A stretch of 64,000 bases of DNA. Source: JALORV01 sp963703945. Its GTDB lineage: Bacteria > Pseudomonadota > Gammaproteobacteria > Burkholderiales > Burkholderiaceae_F. The stretch is taken from the NCBI GenBank assembly GCA_963703945.1, contig CAVPGM010000045.1:162785-226784 (forward strand), in the 5' to 3' direction. Under the pieces are notes generated by a model. It was not told where the DNA came from. It worked only from the letters and a program-made list of their open reading frames with translations, and searched no databases. Positions 27,297 to 36,015 of the stretch are shown here, piece by piece; position 1 is the first letter of the stretch; the number at the start of each line of letters is the position of its first letter. The position numbers were made by a program, and so were the translations under genes.

Positions 27297-28814
27297 TCAG
27301 GGCACGAACAACTGCGCGCAGTGGCCGGTTGCGGCCGGCGCATCAAGGATCACGCCGCCGCGGGGGATGCACTGATCGGGCGGTAGCGGAGTCCGCTGCT
27401 CGACATGACGCACGAGAAAGTCGAACGCCTTTTGTGCGTGCGGCATGATCAACTCGAGCTGCGTGAAGACGTCCTGGTAGGCCTCGATGTGGTTGCCGTT
27501 CTGCACTTCATAGAGGCGGTACTGCGGCTCCTTCTGCCAGTGCCCCCACCCATTGCCATGGCCCTTGTCGGAGTCGTCATCCTGCTGGGCGTCGACGCGG
27601 CGGGCATAGGCGCGCGCATGGTGGTCGATCGGCAGCAGGGCGTCCATCGTTCCCGCCACCGTGATCAGCGGCCGCTTGATCTTGCCGGTCGTCGCGAAGT
27701 CCGCGATGTTCTGGCCGACCTTCGACGCCGACAGCCGCGCGTAGTAGTTGTACGTTGCGGTGCCCGGGACCGGAGGAATCGGACTCCCTCCATAGGTGTC
27801 ATACGCCGGGTCGAGCCGCTTCTGCCACTGGCATTGCGTGACTTCCCAGAACGAGGTCCAGTGGTTCAGCCAGAAGGAAACGGTCGGGCTGTTGACGATA
27901 TCGGGCGGATAACCTGAGGAGATGATGTTCCTGGCTGCGGTACTCGTCGCCGAGAGCCCCGATGCCACGTAGTCGGGCCAGTTCAGGACCGCGGGCGGCA
28001 AGTCATTGAGCACGGTCGGATCGCGCTGATCGACGTAGGTACCTTCCCAGTCCACGCCGCCGTCGAACACGTCGGGCGCGATCTCTACCGCGCGACGAAC
28101 CTGATAGCCGCCGTTGGAAGTACCGACTGCGTACGTGTAGCGCGGCCAGTGACCATAGGCCGCCTTCACCCCGACGCGTGCCACCTTTGCCGCCTTGACG
28201 ATGTACTCCTGCCAGCGCGTGAAAGGCTGGCCGTCATCGTTGTCGTAGAAGTTGACCCATACCAGCGAACCCGGATTCAGGCGGCAGGCGAGTGCGTTGG
28301 GCGGTGTGGTGCTGCTCAACGAGGTGATGCGCAGGTTGAGCACGCCCTTGTTCTGCGATGCGTACGCATATCCCTTCTGAAGCACGAAGTCGCTCCAGGC
28401 AAAGTCGCCATTGAACTCGCTGCGCGTGCCCGACGCACCGGCCACTACGAGCTTGCCGTTCCAGTCGTTCGGCAGCCGCAGCAGGAATCGGCCCTGGTTG
28501 GTGGGGTCGTTCGCGAAGCGCGCCTGGATCTGCAGCCCGGGAACGACCTTGGTGATCGGCGGCCGCTTCCCTGCGGTCGGGGCGATCACGTCGCGGTCCG
28601 TTTGCGGCGTGAACGCGAAGGCGGGAAGGGTCGGGATCGAGTTGTTCGCGGGGGTTGTCGCCGGATTGGTGGTCGTCAGGTCCGGGCTTTGAACGCAGAC
28701 GGCATCCACCAGCAGGCCACTTAACTGGGCAAGGACCTGGCTGCAGCTGGATTGCGCGGACGCCAGGCCGGGCAGAGCGATCAACGCGAGCGACGCGACG
28801 AAAAATCGAAGCAT
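27297..28814 (-). CDS. Secreted alpha/beta hydrolase, tannase/feruloyl esterase-like
   Basis: 505 residues. ATG 28,814 follows AAGGAGA and begins a clear signal peptide (LRFFVASLALIALPGLASA). The nucleophile is Ser233 in GTSNGG. PNDWNGKLVVAGASGT is an oxyanion-region segment seen in tannase and hydroxybutyrate-oligomer hydrolase relatives. Asp in AGTMDALLP and His in NGNHIEAY near the C-terminus fit the triad. The substrate is uncertain: aromatic ester or hydroxyalkanoate oligomer. Confidence 0.75.
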   Translation of the reverse strand: MLRFFVASLALIALPGLASAQSSCSQVLAQLSGLLVDAVCVQSPDLTTTNPATTPANNSIPTLPAFAFTPQTDRDVIAPTAGKRPPITKVVPGLQIQARFANDPTNQGRFLLRLPNDWNGKLVVAGASGTRSEFNGDFAWSDFVLQKGYAYASQNKGVLNLRITSLSSTTPPNALACRLNPGSLVWVNFYDNDDGQPFTRWQEYIVKAAKVARVGVKAAYGHWPRYTYAVGTSNGGYQVRRAVEIAPDVFDGGVDWEGTYVDQRDPTVLNDLPPAVLNWPDYVASGLSATSTAARNIISSGYPPDIVNSPTVSFWLNHWTSFWEVTQCQWQKRLDPAYDTYGGSPIPPVPGTATYNYYARLSASKVGQNIADFATTGKIKRPLITVAGTMDALLPIDHHARAYARRVDAQQDDDSDKGHGNGWGHWQKEPQYRLYEVQNGNHIEAYQDVFTQLELIMPHAQKAFDFLVRHVEQRTPLPPDQCIPRGGVILDAPAATGHCAQLFVP

Positions 28815-29086
28815 ATGCAGTCTCTCCTTGCGGTCATTCATCAATTTGGGGTCCCGCCTTGCGGCGCTGCTGTCGTAGCGTCCGCGCCCGCGGACGTCGG
28901 CGGGAGGCAGAGATTAGAACGTCGCCGAGGACCAGATCAATGTTTTTTTTGTGACATCACTCATTGCAGGCACGAGTATCTGCACGCAATGACGGGGACG
29001 GGCGGTCCGGGTCGCATTGCGTCCGAATCCGCGGTCGATCGCCTGCGGACGATTCGACAGGATCGGACCGGAGCCGCGCTGCGCGG

Positions 29087-32000
29087 TCAGTGGAAGTTCC
29101 GGCTCGATACGGTCAGCGCGCCCAGCAGCGACGAGTGATCCTCCAGCCGGGCCGCGATCAGGTGCACGATCGGCGTGACGCCGGAGGTGACGCGCTCGAC
29201 ATGGCCATAGACCGTCAGCAGCGTCGACTGCAGCATGGCGCGGCGATATTTCTCGCCGGTGGAGTTCCAGACGACGACGTTGACGGTGCCCGTTTCGTCT
29301 TCGATCGTGACGAAGGTGACACCGCTCGCGGTGGACGGGCGCTGGCGGCAGGTGACGATGCCGGTGGTGCGCACGCGCTGCTGGTCGCGCGCGGCGCCGA
29401 TCTGCGCGGCGCTCAATAAGCCCTTCGCGTTGAAACGATCGCGCAGCAGCGCGAGCGGATGGCGGCGCAGCGTCAGCGCAGTGTGGTGGTAGTCGGCGAC
29501 GATGTCCTGGCCCTCGGTCGGCGGCAGCAGGTCGACCGGTGCTTCGCGCTGCGCGCGCGAAGCGAGCGGCGCGTTGCGCGGCGCATCGGCGTCGACGCCG
29601 AGCGTGGCCCACAGCGCGCGGCGCCGGTGGCCGGTCAGCGGCGCCAGCGCGTCGGCCGCCGCGAGCCGCGTGATGGCGCCGCGATCGAGCGCGGCGCGGC
29701 GCGCAAGGTCCTCGACGTCGGTGAAGGCCTGCTCACGCACGTGCGGCGACGATGCGCTGCGCGGCGGCTTCGGTCAGCCCGCTGACGAGTTCGAGCCCCA
29801 GCCGCACCGCCGGCCGTCGACGCGATCGGCGCTCGACGGCTCGAGCGTGCAGTTCCAGTCGCTCGCCGTCACGTCGATCGGCCTCACTTCGACGCCGTGG
29901 TTCATCGCGTCGCGCACGATCTGCGCCGGTGCGTAGAAACCCAGCGGCTGCGAATCGAGCAGCGCGGCGCAGAACGCCGCCGGCTGGTGGCACTTGAGCC
30001 ACGACGAGATGTACACCAGCAGACCGAAGCTCGCCGCGTGGCTCTCGGGGAAGCCGTATTCGCCGAAGCCCTGGATCTGCTTGTAGATCTGCTCGGCATA
30101 TTCGCTGCTGTAGCCGCGCGCCAGCATGCCGCTGATCAGCTTGTCGCGGAACGGCCCGATGCCGCCCTTGCGCTTCCACGCCGCCATCGCGCGCCGCAGC
30201 TTGTCGGCTTCACCCGGCGTGAAGCCCGCCGCGACCACCGCGAGCTGCATCACCTGCTCCTGAAAAATCGAGACTCCCATCGTGCGTTCGAGCACCGACT
30301 TCACCGCTTCCGACGGATAGCTCACCGGTTCCAGGCCCTGCCGCCGCCGCAGGTACGGATGCACCATGCCGCCCTGGATCGGGCCGGGGCGCACGATCGC
30401 GGTCTCGATGACGAGGTCGTAGAAGCAGCGCGGCGCCAGCCGCGGCAGCATGTTCATCTGCGCGCGCGATTCGACCTGGAACACGCCGAGCGAGTCGCCC
30501 CGGCACAGCATGTCGTAGACGGCCGCATCCTCCGACGGAATGTCCTGCAGCCGCCAGCGACGGCCACTCGAAGCGCTGCAGGTGATCGAGTGCGCGCCGC
30601 ACGCAGGAGAGCATGCCGAGCGCGAGCACGTCGATCTTCAGCAGGCCCAGCGCGTCGAGGTCGTCCTTGTCCCACTGGATCACCGTGCGCTCGTCCATCG
30701 CGGCGTTCTCGATCGGCACCATGCGGTCGAGCCGGTCGCGCGCGATGACGAAGCCGCCGGAGTGCTGCGACAGATGCCGCGGAAAACCGATCACCTCGTG
30801 CGCGAGCTCGGCCAGCTGCACGATGACCGGGTTGGCCGGGTCGAAGCCGGCTTCCTCGAGCCGCTGGCCGATGATGCGGCGGCCGTCCCACCATCCGAGC
30901 GACTTCGCCAGGCGATCGACCTGGTCGAGCGACAGGCCGAGCGCCTTGCCGATGTCGCGCAGCGCGCCCTTGGGCCGGTAGGTGTGCAGCGCCGCCGTCA
31001 GCGCCGCGCGATGCCGCCCGTACTTGGCGTAGATGTACTGCATCACCTCCTCGCGCCGCTGGTGCTCGAAGTCGACGTCGATGTCCGGCGGCTCGTTGCG
31101 CTCCTTGCTGATGAAGCGTTCGAACAGCACGCTCATGCGCGACGGATCGACCTCGGTGATGCCGAGGCAGTAGCACACCGCCGAGTTGGCCGCCGAGCCG
31201 CGTCCCTGGCACAGGATGCCCTGCGAACGCGCAAAGCGGACGATGTCGTAGACGGTGAGGAAGTACGGCTCGTAGCGCAGCTCGGCGATCAGTGCGAGTT
31301 CGTGCTCGACGATGGCGCGCACCTTCTCCGGCATGCCGTCGGGATACCGTTGGCGCGACTCCTCGTAGGTCGCGCGGCGCAGCCAGGTGGCCGGCGTCTC
31401 TCCGGCCGGCACGATCTCCTCCGGATACTCGTAGCGCAGTTCGTCGAGCGAGAAGGTGCAGCGCTCGGCGATCGCCTGCGTCTGCAAGCAGCAGCTCGGT
31501 CGGATAGATGCGGGTAAGCCGGTACAGCGGCCGCAGGTATCTCTCGGCGTTCGGCGCCAGCTCGCGTCCGCACTGCGCCAGCGGTGTCTTCACGCGCACC
31601 GCGGTCAGCACGTCGTGCAGGCGCTTGCGACGGCGTGCATGCATCTGCACGTCGCCGGCGGCCACCAGCGGCAGGCCGGTGGTGTCGCTGATCGTCTGCA
31701 GCGCTTCCAGTTGCGCTGCATCGTCCATGCCGCGCGTCAGCTCGCAGGCGATCCAGCTCGCTCCGGGTTTCAGCTCCACCAGCCAGCGCGCTTCGCGCAT
31801 GCAGCGCGTCGGCGTCGAGCGGTTCGCGCCAGTGGCGCAGCGGCAGCAGCAGGGCCAGCACGTCGTCGAGCCACTCGGCGTGCGCCTCGAGGTCGGCCGC
31901 GCTCAGGCGGTAACTGCCCTTGACCGCCTGCCGCCGGCCCAGCGTCACCAGCTGGCTCAGGTTGCCGTAGCCGGCACGTGTCTGCGCCAGCAGCACGAGC

Positions 32001-32275
32001 TTGGCGCCCGGCGCAGACCGCTTGCCTTCGCCTTCGGTCAACTGGATCTCGGTGCCGTGGATCAGCCGGAAGGCGCGCGCCGGCTCGTCGTCCTCGCGCG
32101 CTTCCTTCAGTGCCAGGTGCGCGCGCACCGAGCCGGCGAACGAACACTCGTCGGTGATCGCCAGCCCGGTGTACTCGAGTGCCAGCGCGCGTTCGACCAG
32201 TTCCTCGGGATGCGACGCACCGCGCAGGAACGAGAAGTTGCTGAGGCAGTGCAGCTCGGCGTACGAAACCTGCAT
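29087..32275 (-). pseudogene. dnaE2: Error-prone DNA polymerase DnaE2, five frame breaks
   Basis: The catalytic alpha-like subunit of the ImuA-ImuB-DnaE2 mutagenesis system, which copies damaged DNA during the SOS response. The ~1,060-codon span is full family length. The PHP domain start is intact (YAELHCLSNFSFLRGASHPEEL). The polymerase core shows GRGSAANSAVCYCLGIT and PPDIDVDFEH, then DELIVERY-region helices and an OB-fold end (FVTIEDETGTVNVVVW). The frame breaks near 31,800, 31,490, 30,530, 29,820 and 29,740, the last two compensating. Conservation continues across each break, so sequence error or recent decay are both possible. Confidence 0.88.
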
Positions 32276-32356
32276 GGCGTCAGATCTTCCATCCCTGTTC
32301 GCGCGCGTAACGAACGGGCTTTGTGTTTGTCCTAGTCGAAACGAGCGGTTCGACGC

Positions 32357-32386
32357 TTGACATATCTAATAAGGTATATACATAAT
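32357..32386 (+). promoter_or_regulatory. Candidate promoter/operator of the toxin-antitoxin pair
   Basis: An AT-rich island in GC-rich surroundings. TTGACA at 32,357 and CATAAT at 32,381 are spaced 18 bp apart. Between them lies an imperfect palindrome (ATATC, then GGTATAT), a plausible antitoxin operator. The toxin ATG at 32,392 is only 6 bp past the -10, so the transcript would be nearly leaderless, or a different start is used. Confidence 0.45.
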
Positions 32387-32391
32387 TTGAC

Positions 32392-32673
32392 ATGTGGCGC
32401 ATCGAGGAGCACCGTCGCGTCGACCGCCAGCTTGCCGGGGCCCCGATCGAGATCCTCAAGCGCTATGAAAAGTGGAAAGACATCGCCACGATCTCCGGCC
32501 CGCTCGGACTCCGTTTGATCAAGGGCTTCCACGACGAAGCCCTGTCGGGGCAGTGGAAGGGTTACCGCTCCTCCAGGCTCGGTATCCAGTGGCGGGTGAT
32601 TTATCGGGTGGCAGGCGAGGTCCTGCTGATCGAAGTGGTCAATGTCACGGCCCACGACTATCGGAGGCCCTAG
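32392..32673 (+). CDS. higB: RelE/HigB-type toxin
   Basis: 93 residues of the RelE/ParE ribonuclease fold, with the central LGLRLIKGFHDEAL, QWRVIYRV and C-terminal VNVTAHDYRR segments typical of YafQ/HigB toxins that cut mRNA on the ribosome. The toxin gene precedes the antitoxin, as in HigBA modules. It lies on the plus strand between imuB and dnaE2, which are on the minus strand, so it appears inserted into the mutagenesis cluster. Confidence 0.85.
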   Translation: MWRIEEHRRVDRQLAGAPIEILKRYEKWKDIATISGPLGLRLIKGFHDEALSGQWKGYRSSRLGIQWRVIYRVAGEVLLIEVVNVTAHDYRRP

Positions 32674-32934
32674 ATGAAGATGTTCCGTCCGGCCCGCCGG
32701 CGTGTCGAAGTCTCGCCGGGAGAATCGGTGCGTATCCTGCGCGAGTTGCAGGAGCTGACGCAGAGTCAGCTCGCCGAGCGCAGTGGCATTCCACAGGCGA
32801 CCATCTCGGCGATCGAGAATGGCCGTGTCAGTCTCGGCGTGGAGCGAGCCAAGGTTCTGGCGCGCGCGCTGCGTTGCCACCCTGCGGTGCTTGTCTTCCC
32901 TAACTGGGATGTCCAGCTCGAGAGCGCGGCCTGA
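32674..32934 (+). CDS. higA: HigA-type XRE antitoxin
   Basis: 86 residues. A helix-turn-helix of the Cro/CI type spans ~20-72 (LTQSQLAERSGIPQATISAIENG). It starts directly after the toxin stop and should neutralise the toxin and autorepress the pair. 18 bp separate its stop from the convergent imuB end. Confidence 0.87.
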   Translation: MKMFRPARRRVEVSPGESVRILRELQELTQSQLAERSGIPQATISAIENGRVSLGVERAKVLARALRCHPAVLVFPNWDVQLESAA

Positions 32935-32951
32935 ACCGCTGCAGTAGTGCA

Positions 32952-34424
32952 TCACGCAAACAACCCGTGCAGGAACCAGCCGCGCGGCGCCGCGAGTTCG
33001 CGGAACACCCACAGCCACTGTCCGCGCCCGTTGCGCGCGACGAAGTAGTCGCGGTGCACCGCCTTCGCGCCCGGGCTGCCGAGATCCCACCAGCCGCATT
33101 CGATGCGTTCCGGCCCGGTGACGAGTGTCAGCGGATCGCGGTACAGCGGCTGGTCGTTGCTCATCGGCAGCGGTTGCGGGGTCGGCAGCAGCAGCAGCGG
33201 TCGCGGCGCGGCGGGCAGGGCAGATGCGCTTTCGCTCGCCCCGTCGACCGACAAGGGCACGGCGCGCCACGCCCACTCGGGCCGGTGATCGTCGACCGCC
33301 TGCAACTGGAATACCCGCTCGGAGCCGAGGCGGGCGTGCAGTGTCTCGGCGAGCTGCAGCCAGTCGATGCCGCGCTCGGCCTCGTGCGCCGACGGCGGCA
33401 GCAGGCTTGCATTGAGCGCGGCGAACGGATGCAGGTGTTCTACCGCGAGCGCCAGCGTGATCGCCGGCGCCGGCAGCGTCACGCGCGCCAGCCGTTCTTC
33501 CAGCAGCGCGGCGAGCCGCTGCGCGTTGCGCTCGGGAGCGGCCAGTGCCAGCGTGACCACGGTCGGGTCGGGCGCGACGCCGCGGCGCGCGCTGTGCGCC
33601 GCGGTGAACACCAGTTCGGTGGCACCCGCATTGCGCCCGCGCAGGAAGCCTTCGAGCGATGCCAGCAGCCGCCGCGCCGGAAACATCAGCTGCGCGGTTT
33701 CGCTGAAATCAGCCGGCAGCTCGAGCTGCGCACGAAAACGCGCCGGCGGTTCGTACGGCAGCTGCGGATCATTGCGCCTGCCGAGCGCGCGATCCAGATC
33801 GTCGAGCCGCGCGGCACCGAAGCGCCGCGCGAAGGCATCGCGCGGCAGCGCCAGCAGGTCGCCGATCGTCTCGAGACCGAGCGCGTGCAGGTCTCGTTCG
33901 TTTCCGCATCCCACTCGAGAAGTGAGATCGGCAGTGGCTCGAGCGCGCGCCCTGTCAGGCGGTCGCAGCGAACGCGCCAGCGCAAACATGCGCGCCATGC
34001 GCGGCGCGGCGGCATAGCCGAATGCTGCGCGATAGCCGAGCTGGTCCAGCCCGCCTGCAATGGCCCGGTGCAATGGCGCGCGCCCGCCGAACAGGCGCTC
34101 GCTGCCGCCGGTTTCGAGCAGCAGTCCGTCGGGTTGCAGCACCACGTGCGACGAGAACTGGTAGGCCCAGCCCGCGAGTTCGGCGAGCGCATCGCGTTCG
34201 CGCTCGGGCTGGCGCTCGAGCGCGATCAGCTCGCGCGCCAGTGCCTGCGCGGCGGCGAGCTTCATGCCGGGCGCCACGCCGGCCGCCCGCGCCGCGGCGT
34301 TGCAGTGGATCACCGCCAGCCGCTGCGGCGGCCCTTCGACGATCGCCAGCGGCCCGATGCAGGGCAACGCGCGCTCGGCCAGTTGGAGCGGCAGCGCAGG
34401 CAGAACGAGGGCCAGCCACAGCAT
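32952..34424 (-). CDS. imuB: ImuB (DinP-like Y-family protein of the SOS mutagenesis system)
   Basis: 490 residues. The Y-family N-terminal segment ALVLPALPLQLAER replaces the catalytic acidic motif, as expected for ImuB, which is a clamp-binding adaptor and not an active polymerase. Little-finger and C-terminal ImuB segments follow (YRDPLTLVTGPERIECGWWD, then the RDYFVARN and WLWVFREL end). The frame is intact. The start lies 6 bp after the intI stop on the same strand, so the two are probably co-transcribed from the LexA-controlled intI promoter. No imuA is present. Confidence 0.9.
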   Translation of the reverse strand: MLWLALVLPALPLQLAERALPCIGPLAIVEGPPQRLAVIHCNAAARAAGVAPGMKLAAAQALARELIALERQPERERDALAELAGWAYQFSSHVVLQPDGLLLETGGSERLFGGRAPLHRAIAGGLDQLGYRAAFGYAAAPRMARMFALARSLRPPDRARARATADLTSRVGCGNERDLHALGLETIGDLLALPRDAFARRFGAARLDDLDRALGRRNDPQLPYEPPARFRAQLELPADFSETAQLMFPARRLLASLEGFLRGRNAGATELVFTAAHSARRGVAPDPTVVTLALAAPERNAQRLAALLEERLARVTLPAPAITLALAVEHLHPFAALNASLLPPSAHEAERGIDWLQLAETLHARLGSERVFQLQAVDDHRPEWAWRAVPLSVDGASESASALPAAPRPLLLLPTPQPLPMSNDQPLYRDPLTLVTGPERIECGWWDLGSPGAKAVHRDYFVARNGRGQWLWVFRELAAPRGWFLHGLFA

Positions 34425-34430
34425 CGGCGC

Positions 34431-35465
34431 TCAATGAACGTAGGAAGCAACGTAGACGCAAGGGACCGGTTCGGCGCAGCGCAGCGAATCGAGCGGCGAG
34501 GCGAGCCCGGCGGCACTCGTCGCCAGCACGTGCGTGTAGATCATCGTGGTCGACACATCCGAGTGGCCCAGCAGCTCCTGCACGCGGCGGATGTCCACGC
34601 CGGCTTCCAGCAGGTGCGTGGCGAACGAGTGGCGCAGCGTATGCGCGGTGACCCTTTTGGGGATGTGAGCCAACTCGGCTGCGCCCGACAATGCGCGGCC
34701 AATGCGATCCTCATGCCGGTGATGACGCCGTTCGATGCCGCTGCGCGGATCAACCGACGGTTCCGGTGCAGGCCACACCCAGAACCAGGGCCACGATAGG
34801 CTGGCACGCGGGTACTTGGCGCTCAACGCATCCGGCAGCCAGACACCAGTACGTTCCAGAGCGCGATCCGACGCCCAAAGCGCACGGGCCGCCGCGACCT
34901 GGTGCGCCAGGTCATCACGCAAGGATTGCGGCAGCATGACGACGCGGTCCTTGCCGCCCTTGCCATCGCGAACCACGATCACGCCGCGGTCGAAGTCGAC
35001 GTCCTTGATGCGAAGCCGCAGCCCTTCGAGCAGTCGCAGTCCGGTGCCGTAGAGCAGCCGCGCGAACAGGCGGTGCGCCGGGTGCAGATGATCGAGGAGG
35101 CGCGCCACCTCGTCGCGTGATAACACCACCGGCACGCGCTTGTGCGTCTGCGGCCGCCCGAGGTTGTCGAGCCACGGCATATCGGCCGTCAGGACCTCGC
35201 GGTACAGGAACAGGATTGCGCACAGTGCCTGCTTGTGAGTCGAGGCCGAGACATGGCGTTGCACCGCGAGATGCGTGAGAAATGCTTCCACTTCGGGTGC
35301 GCCGAGTTCACGCGGATGACGAATTCCGCTAAAGCGCACGAAGCCGCGAACCCAGTAGACGTACGCTTCCTCGGTTCGTATGCTGTAGTGACAGTAACGA
35401 AGCCGCTCGCGCAACTGATCCAGTAGTCGCGTAGAGCGCAGCGCCGGACGGGGAACGGGTTTCAT
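34431..35465 (-). CDS. intI: Integron integrase
   Basis: 344-residue tyrosine recombinase that recombines attI and attC sites. Catalytic residues are Arg144 (GTGLRLLEGLRL), His275 and Arg278 (HTLRHSFATH), His301 and Tyr310 (STTMIYTHV). The IntI-specific extra patch, absent from XerC/D, is visible at ~210-255 (LPDALSAKYPRA, SVDPRSGIERRHHRHE). It is transcribed away from the cassette array as in all integrons. A LexA box sits 12 bp before its ATG. Its stop is 6 bp before imuB. Confidence 0.96.
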   Translation of the reverse strand: MKPVPRPALRSTRLLDQLRERLRYCHYSIRTEEAYVYWVRGFVRFSGIRHPRELGAPEVEAFLTHLAVQRHVSASTHKQALCAILFLYREVLTADMPWLDNLGRPQTHKRVPVVLSRDEVARLLDHLHPAHRLFARLLYGTGLRLLEGLRLRIKDVDFDRGVIVVRDGKGGKDRVVMLPQSLRDDLAHQVAAARALWASDRALERTGVWLPDALSAKYPRASLSWPWFWVWPAPEPSVDPRSGIERRHHRHEDRIGRALSGAAELAHIPKRVTAHTLRHSFATHLLEAGVDIRRVQELLGHSDVSTTMIYTHVLATSAAGLASPLDSLRCAEPVPCVYVASYVH

Positions 35466-35476
35466 GGCGCAGTTAG

Positions 35477-35496
35477 TACTGAATTTATATACAGTA
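35477..35496 (-). promoter_or_regulatory. LexA box (SOS operator) of intI-imuB
   Basis: The 20 bases have the form TACTG-N10-CAGTA with an all-AT core (AATTTATATA), differing from the E. coli consensus only inside the core. It overlaps the -10 hexamer of the intI promoter, so LexA binding would block polymerase. Known integron integrases are often LexA-repressed. Confidence 0.93.
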
Positions 35497-35512
35497 CTCT
35501 GCCCAAAAGCAA
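35484..35512 (-). promoter_or_regulatory. intI promoter
   Basis: On the minus strand, TTGCTT (35,507-35,512), a 17-bp spacer and TATAAA (35,484-35,489) form a good sigma-70 promoter. The -10 lies inside the LexA box. The predicted start is within about 15 bp of the intI ATG. Confidence 0.75.
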
Positions 35513-35533
35513 GCCCCAGTGCGGGTCTTCAAC

Positions 35534-35602
35534 GGCTGGCTGCGCCAGGTTAGGGCGCGGCCAGCCAAGTTAGGTCGCAGAGAGTGCGGTCGATATCAAG
35601 TT
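35534..35602 (+). other. Candidate attI region, split from cassette 1 by an IS91-like element
   Basis: Between the intI promoter and the array there is a 7-bp inverted repeat (GGCTGGC/GCCAGCC, 35,534-35,566). There are also two integrase-core-like GTTAGG direct repeats at 35,549 and 35,569. The sequence ...ATCAAGTT at 35,595-35,602 joins AGGC at 39,772 when the inserted element is removed, recreating a GTTAGGC crossover site like the one ending attI1. No convincing outward cassette promoter (Pc) is visible. Confidence 0.6.
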
Positions 35603-35681
35603 GAACTAAACCGCTGACTACAAGGACTTCCTTCGGTGTCAACCGGGTGTCTTTGTTTTCCTTTGCTAAGCGGGCTGTTCT

Positions 35682-35736
35682 GGTTTTCGGCTGTTTGGTT
35701 TTCGGCTGTTTGGTTTTCGGCTGTTTGGTTTTCGGC
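35682..35736 (+). repeat. 15-bp tandem repeat, 3.7 copies
   Basis: The unit GGTTTTCGGCTGTTT repeats perfectly three times (from 35,682, 35,697 and 35,712) and then ten bases of a fourth. It lies in the noncoding end of the IS1111-group element. In one minus-strand frame it would encode repeated KTKQP, but I see no support for translation. Confidence 0.9.
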
Positions 35737-36015
35737 AGTGCGTCCTGTGGGGACGTGTGGCATTGAAGCTGCGGTGTGACAGAGAACAGACTGCACATCT
35801 ACAAACGGTCTTGTTGCACCTGTCGGTGCGGACCCAGATACGAACCGCTCAGCCGGGCTCCATTCGCGGTACGGGGTTGGGCACGATGCCGCCACGCACG
35901 GTTTATCGAGTTCGCCAGCTGCCGGTCTGACCTGTCAAACGCATCTTCGAGAGCACGTCTTGGCTGGAAGGACTTCGTTGTGGGGTTGATCTGGTTTCGC
36001 GACTTGTGGCGGCAC

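Noticed and set aside
28845..29086. Regulatory RNA between the esterase and dnaE2
   Set aside because: The stretch has a short T run near 28,945 but no convincing stem-loop or conserved motif.
35682..35736. Possible CRISPR array
   Set aside because: The 15-bp units are directly abutting with no spacers, and no cas genes are near.
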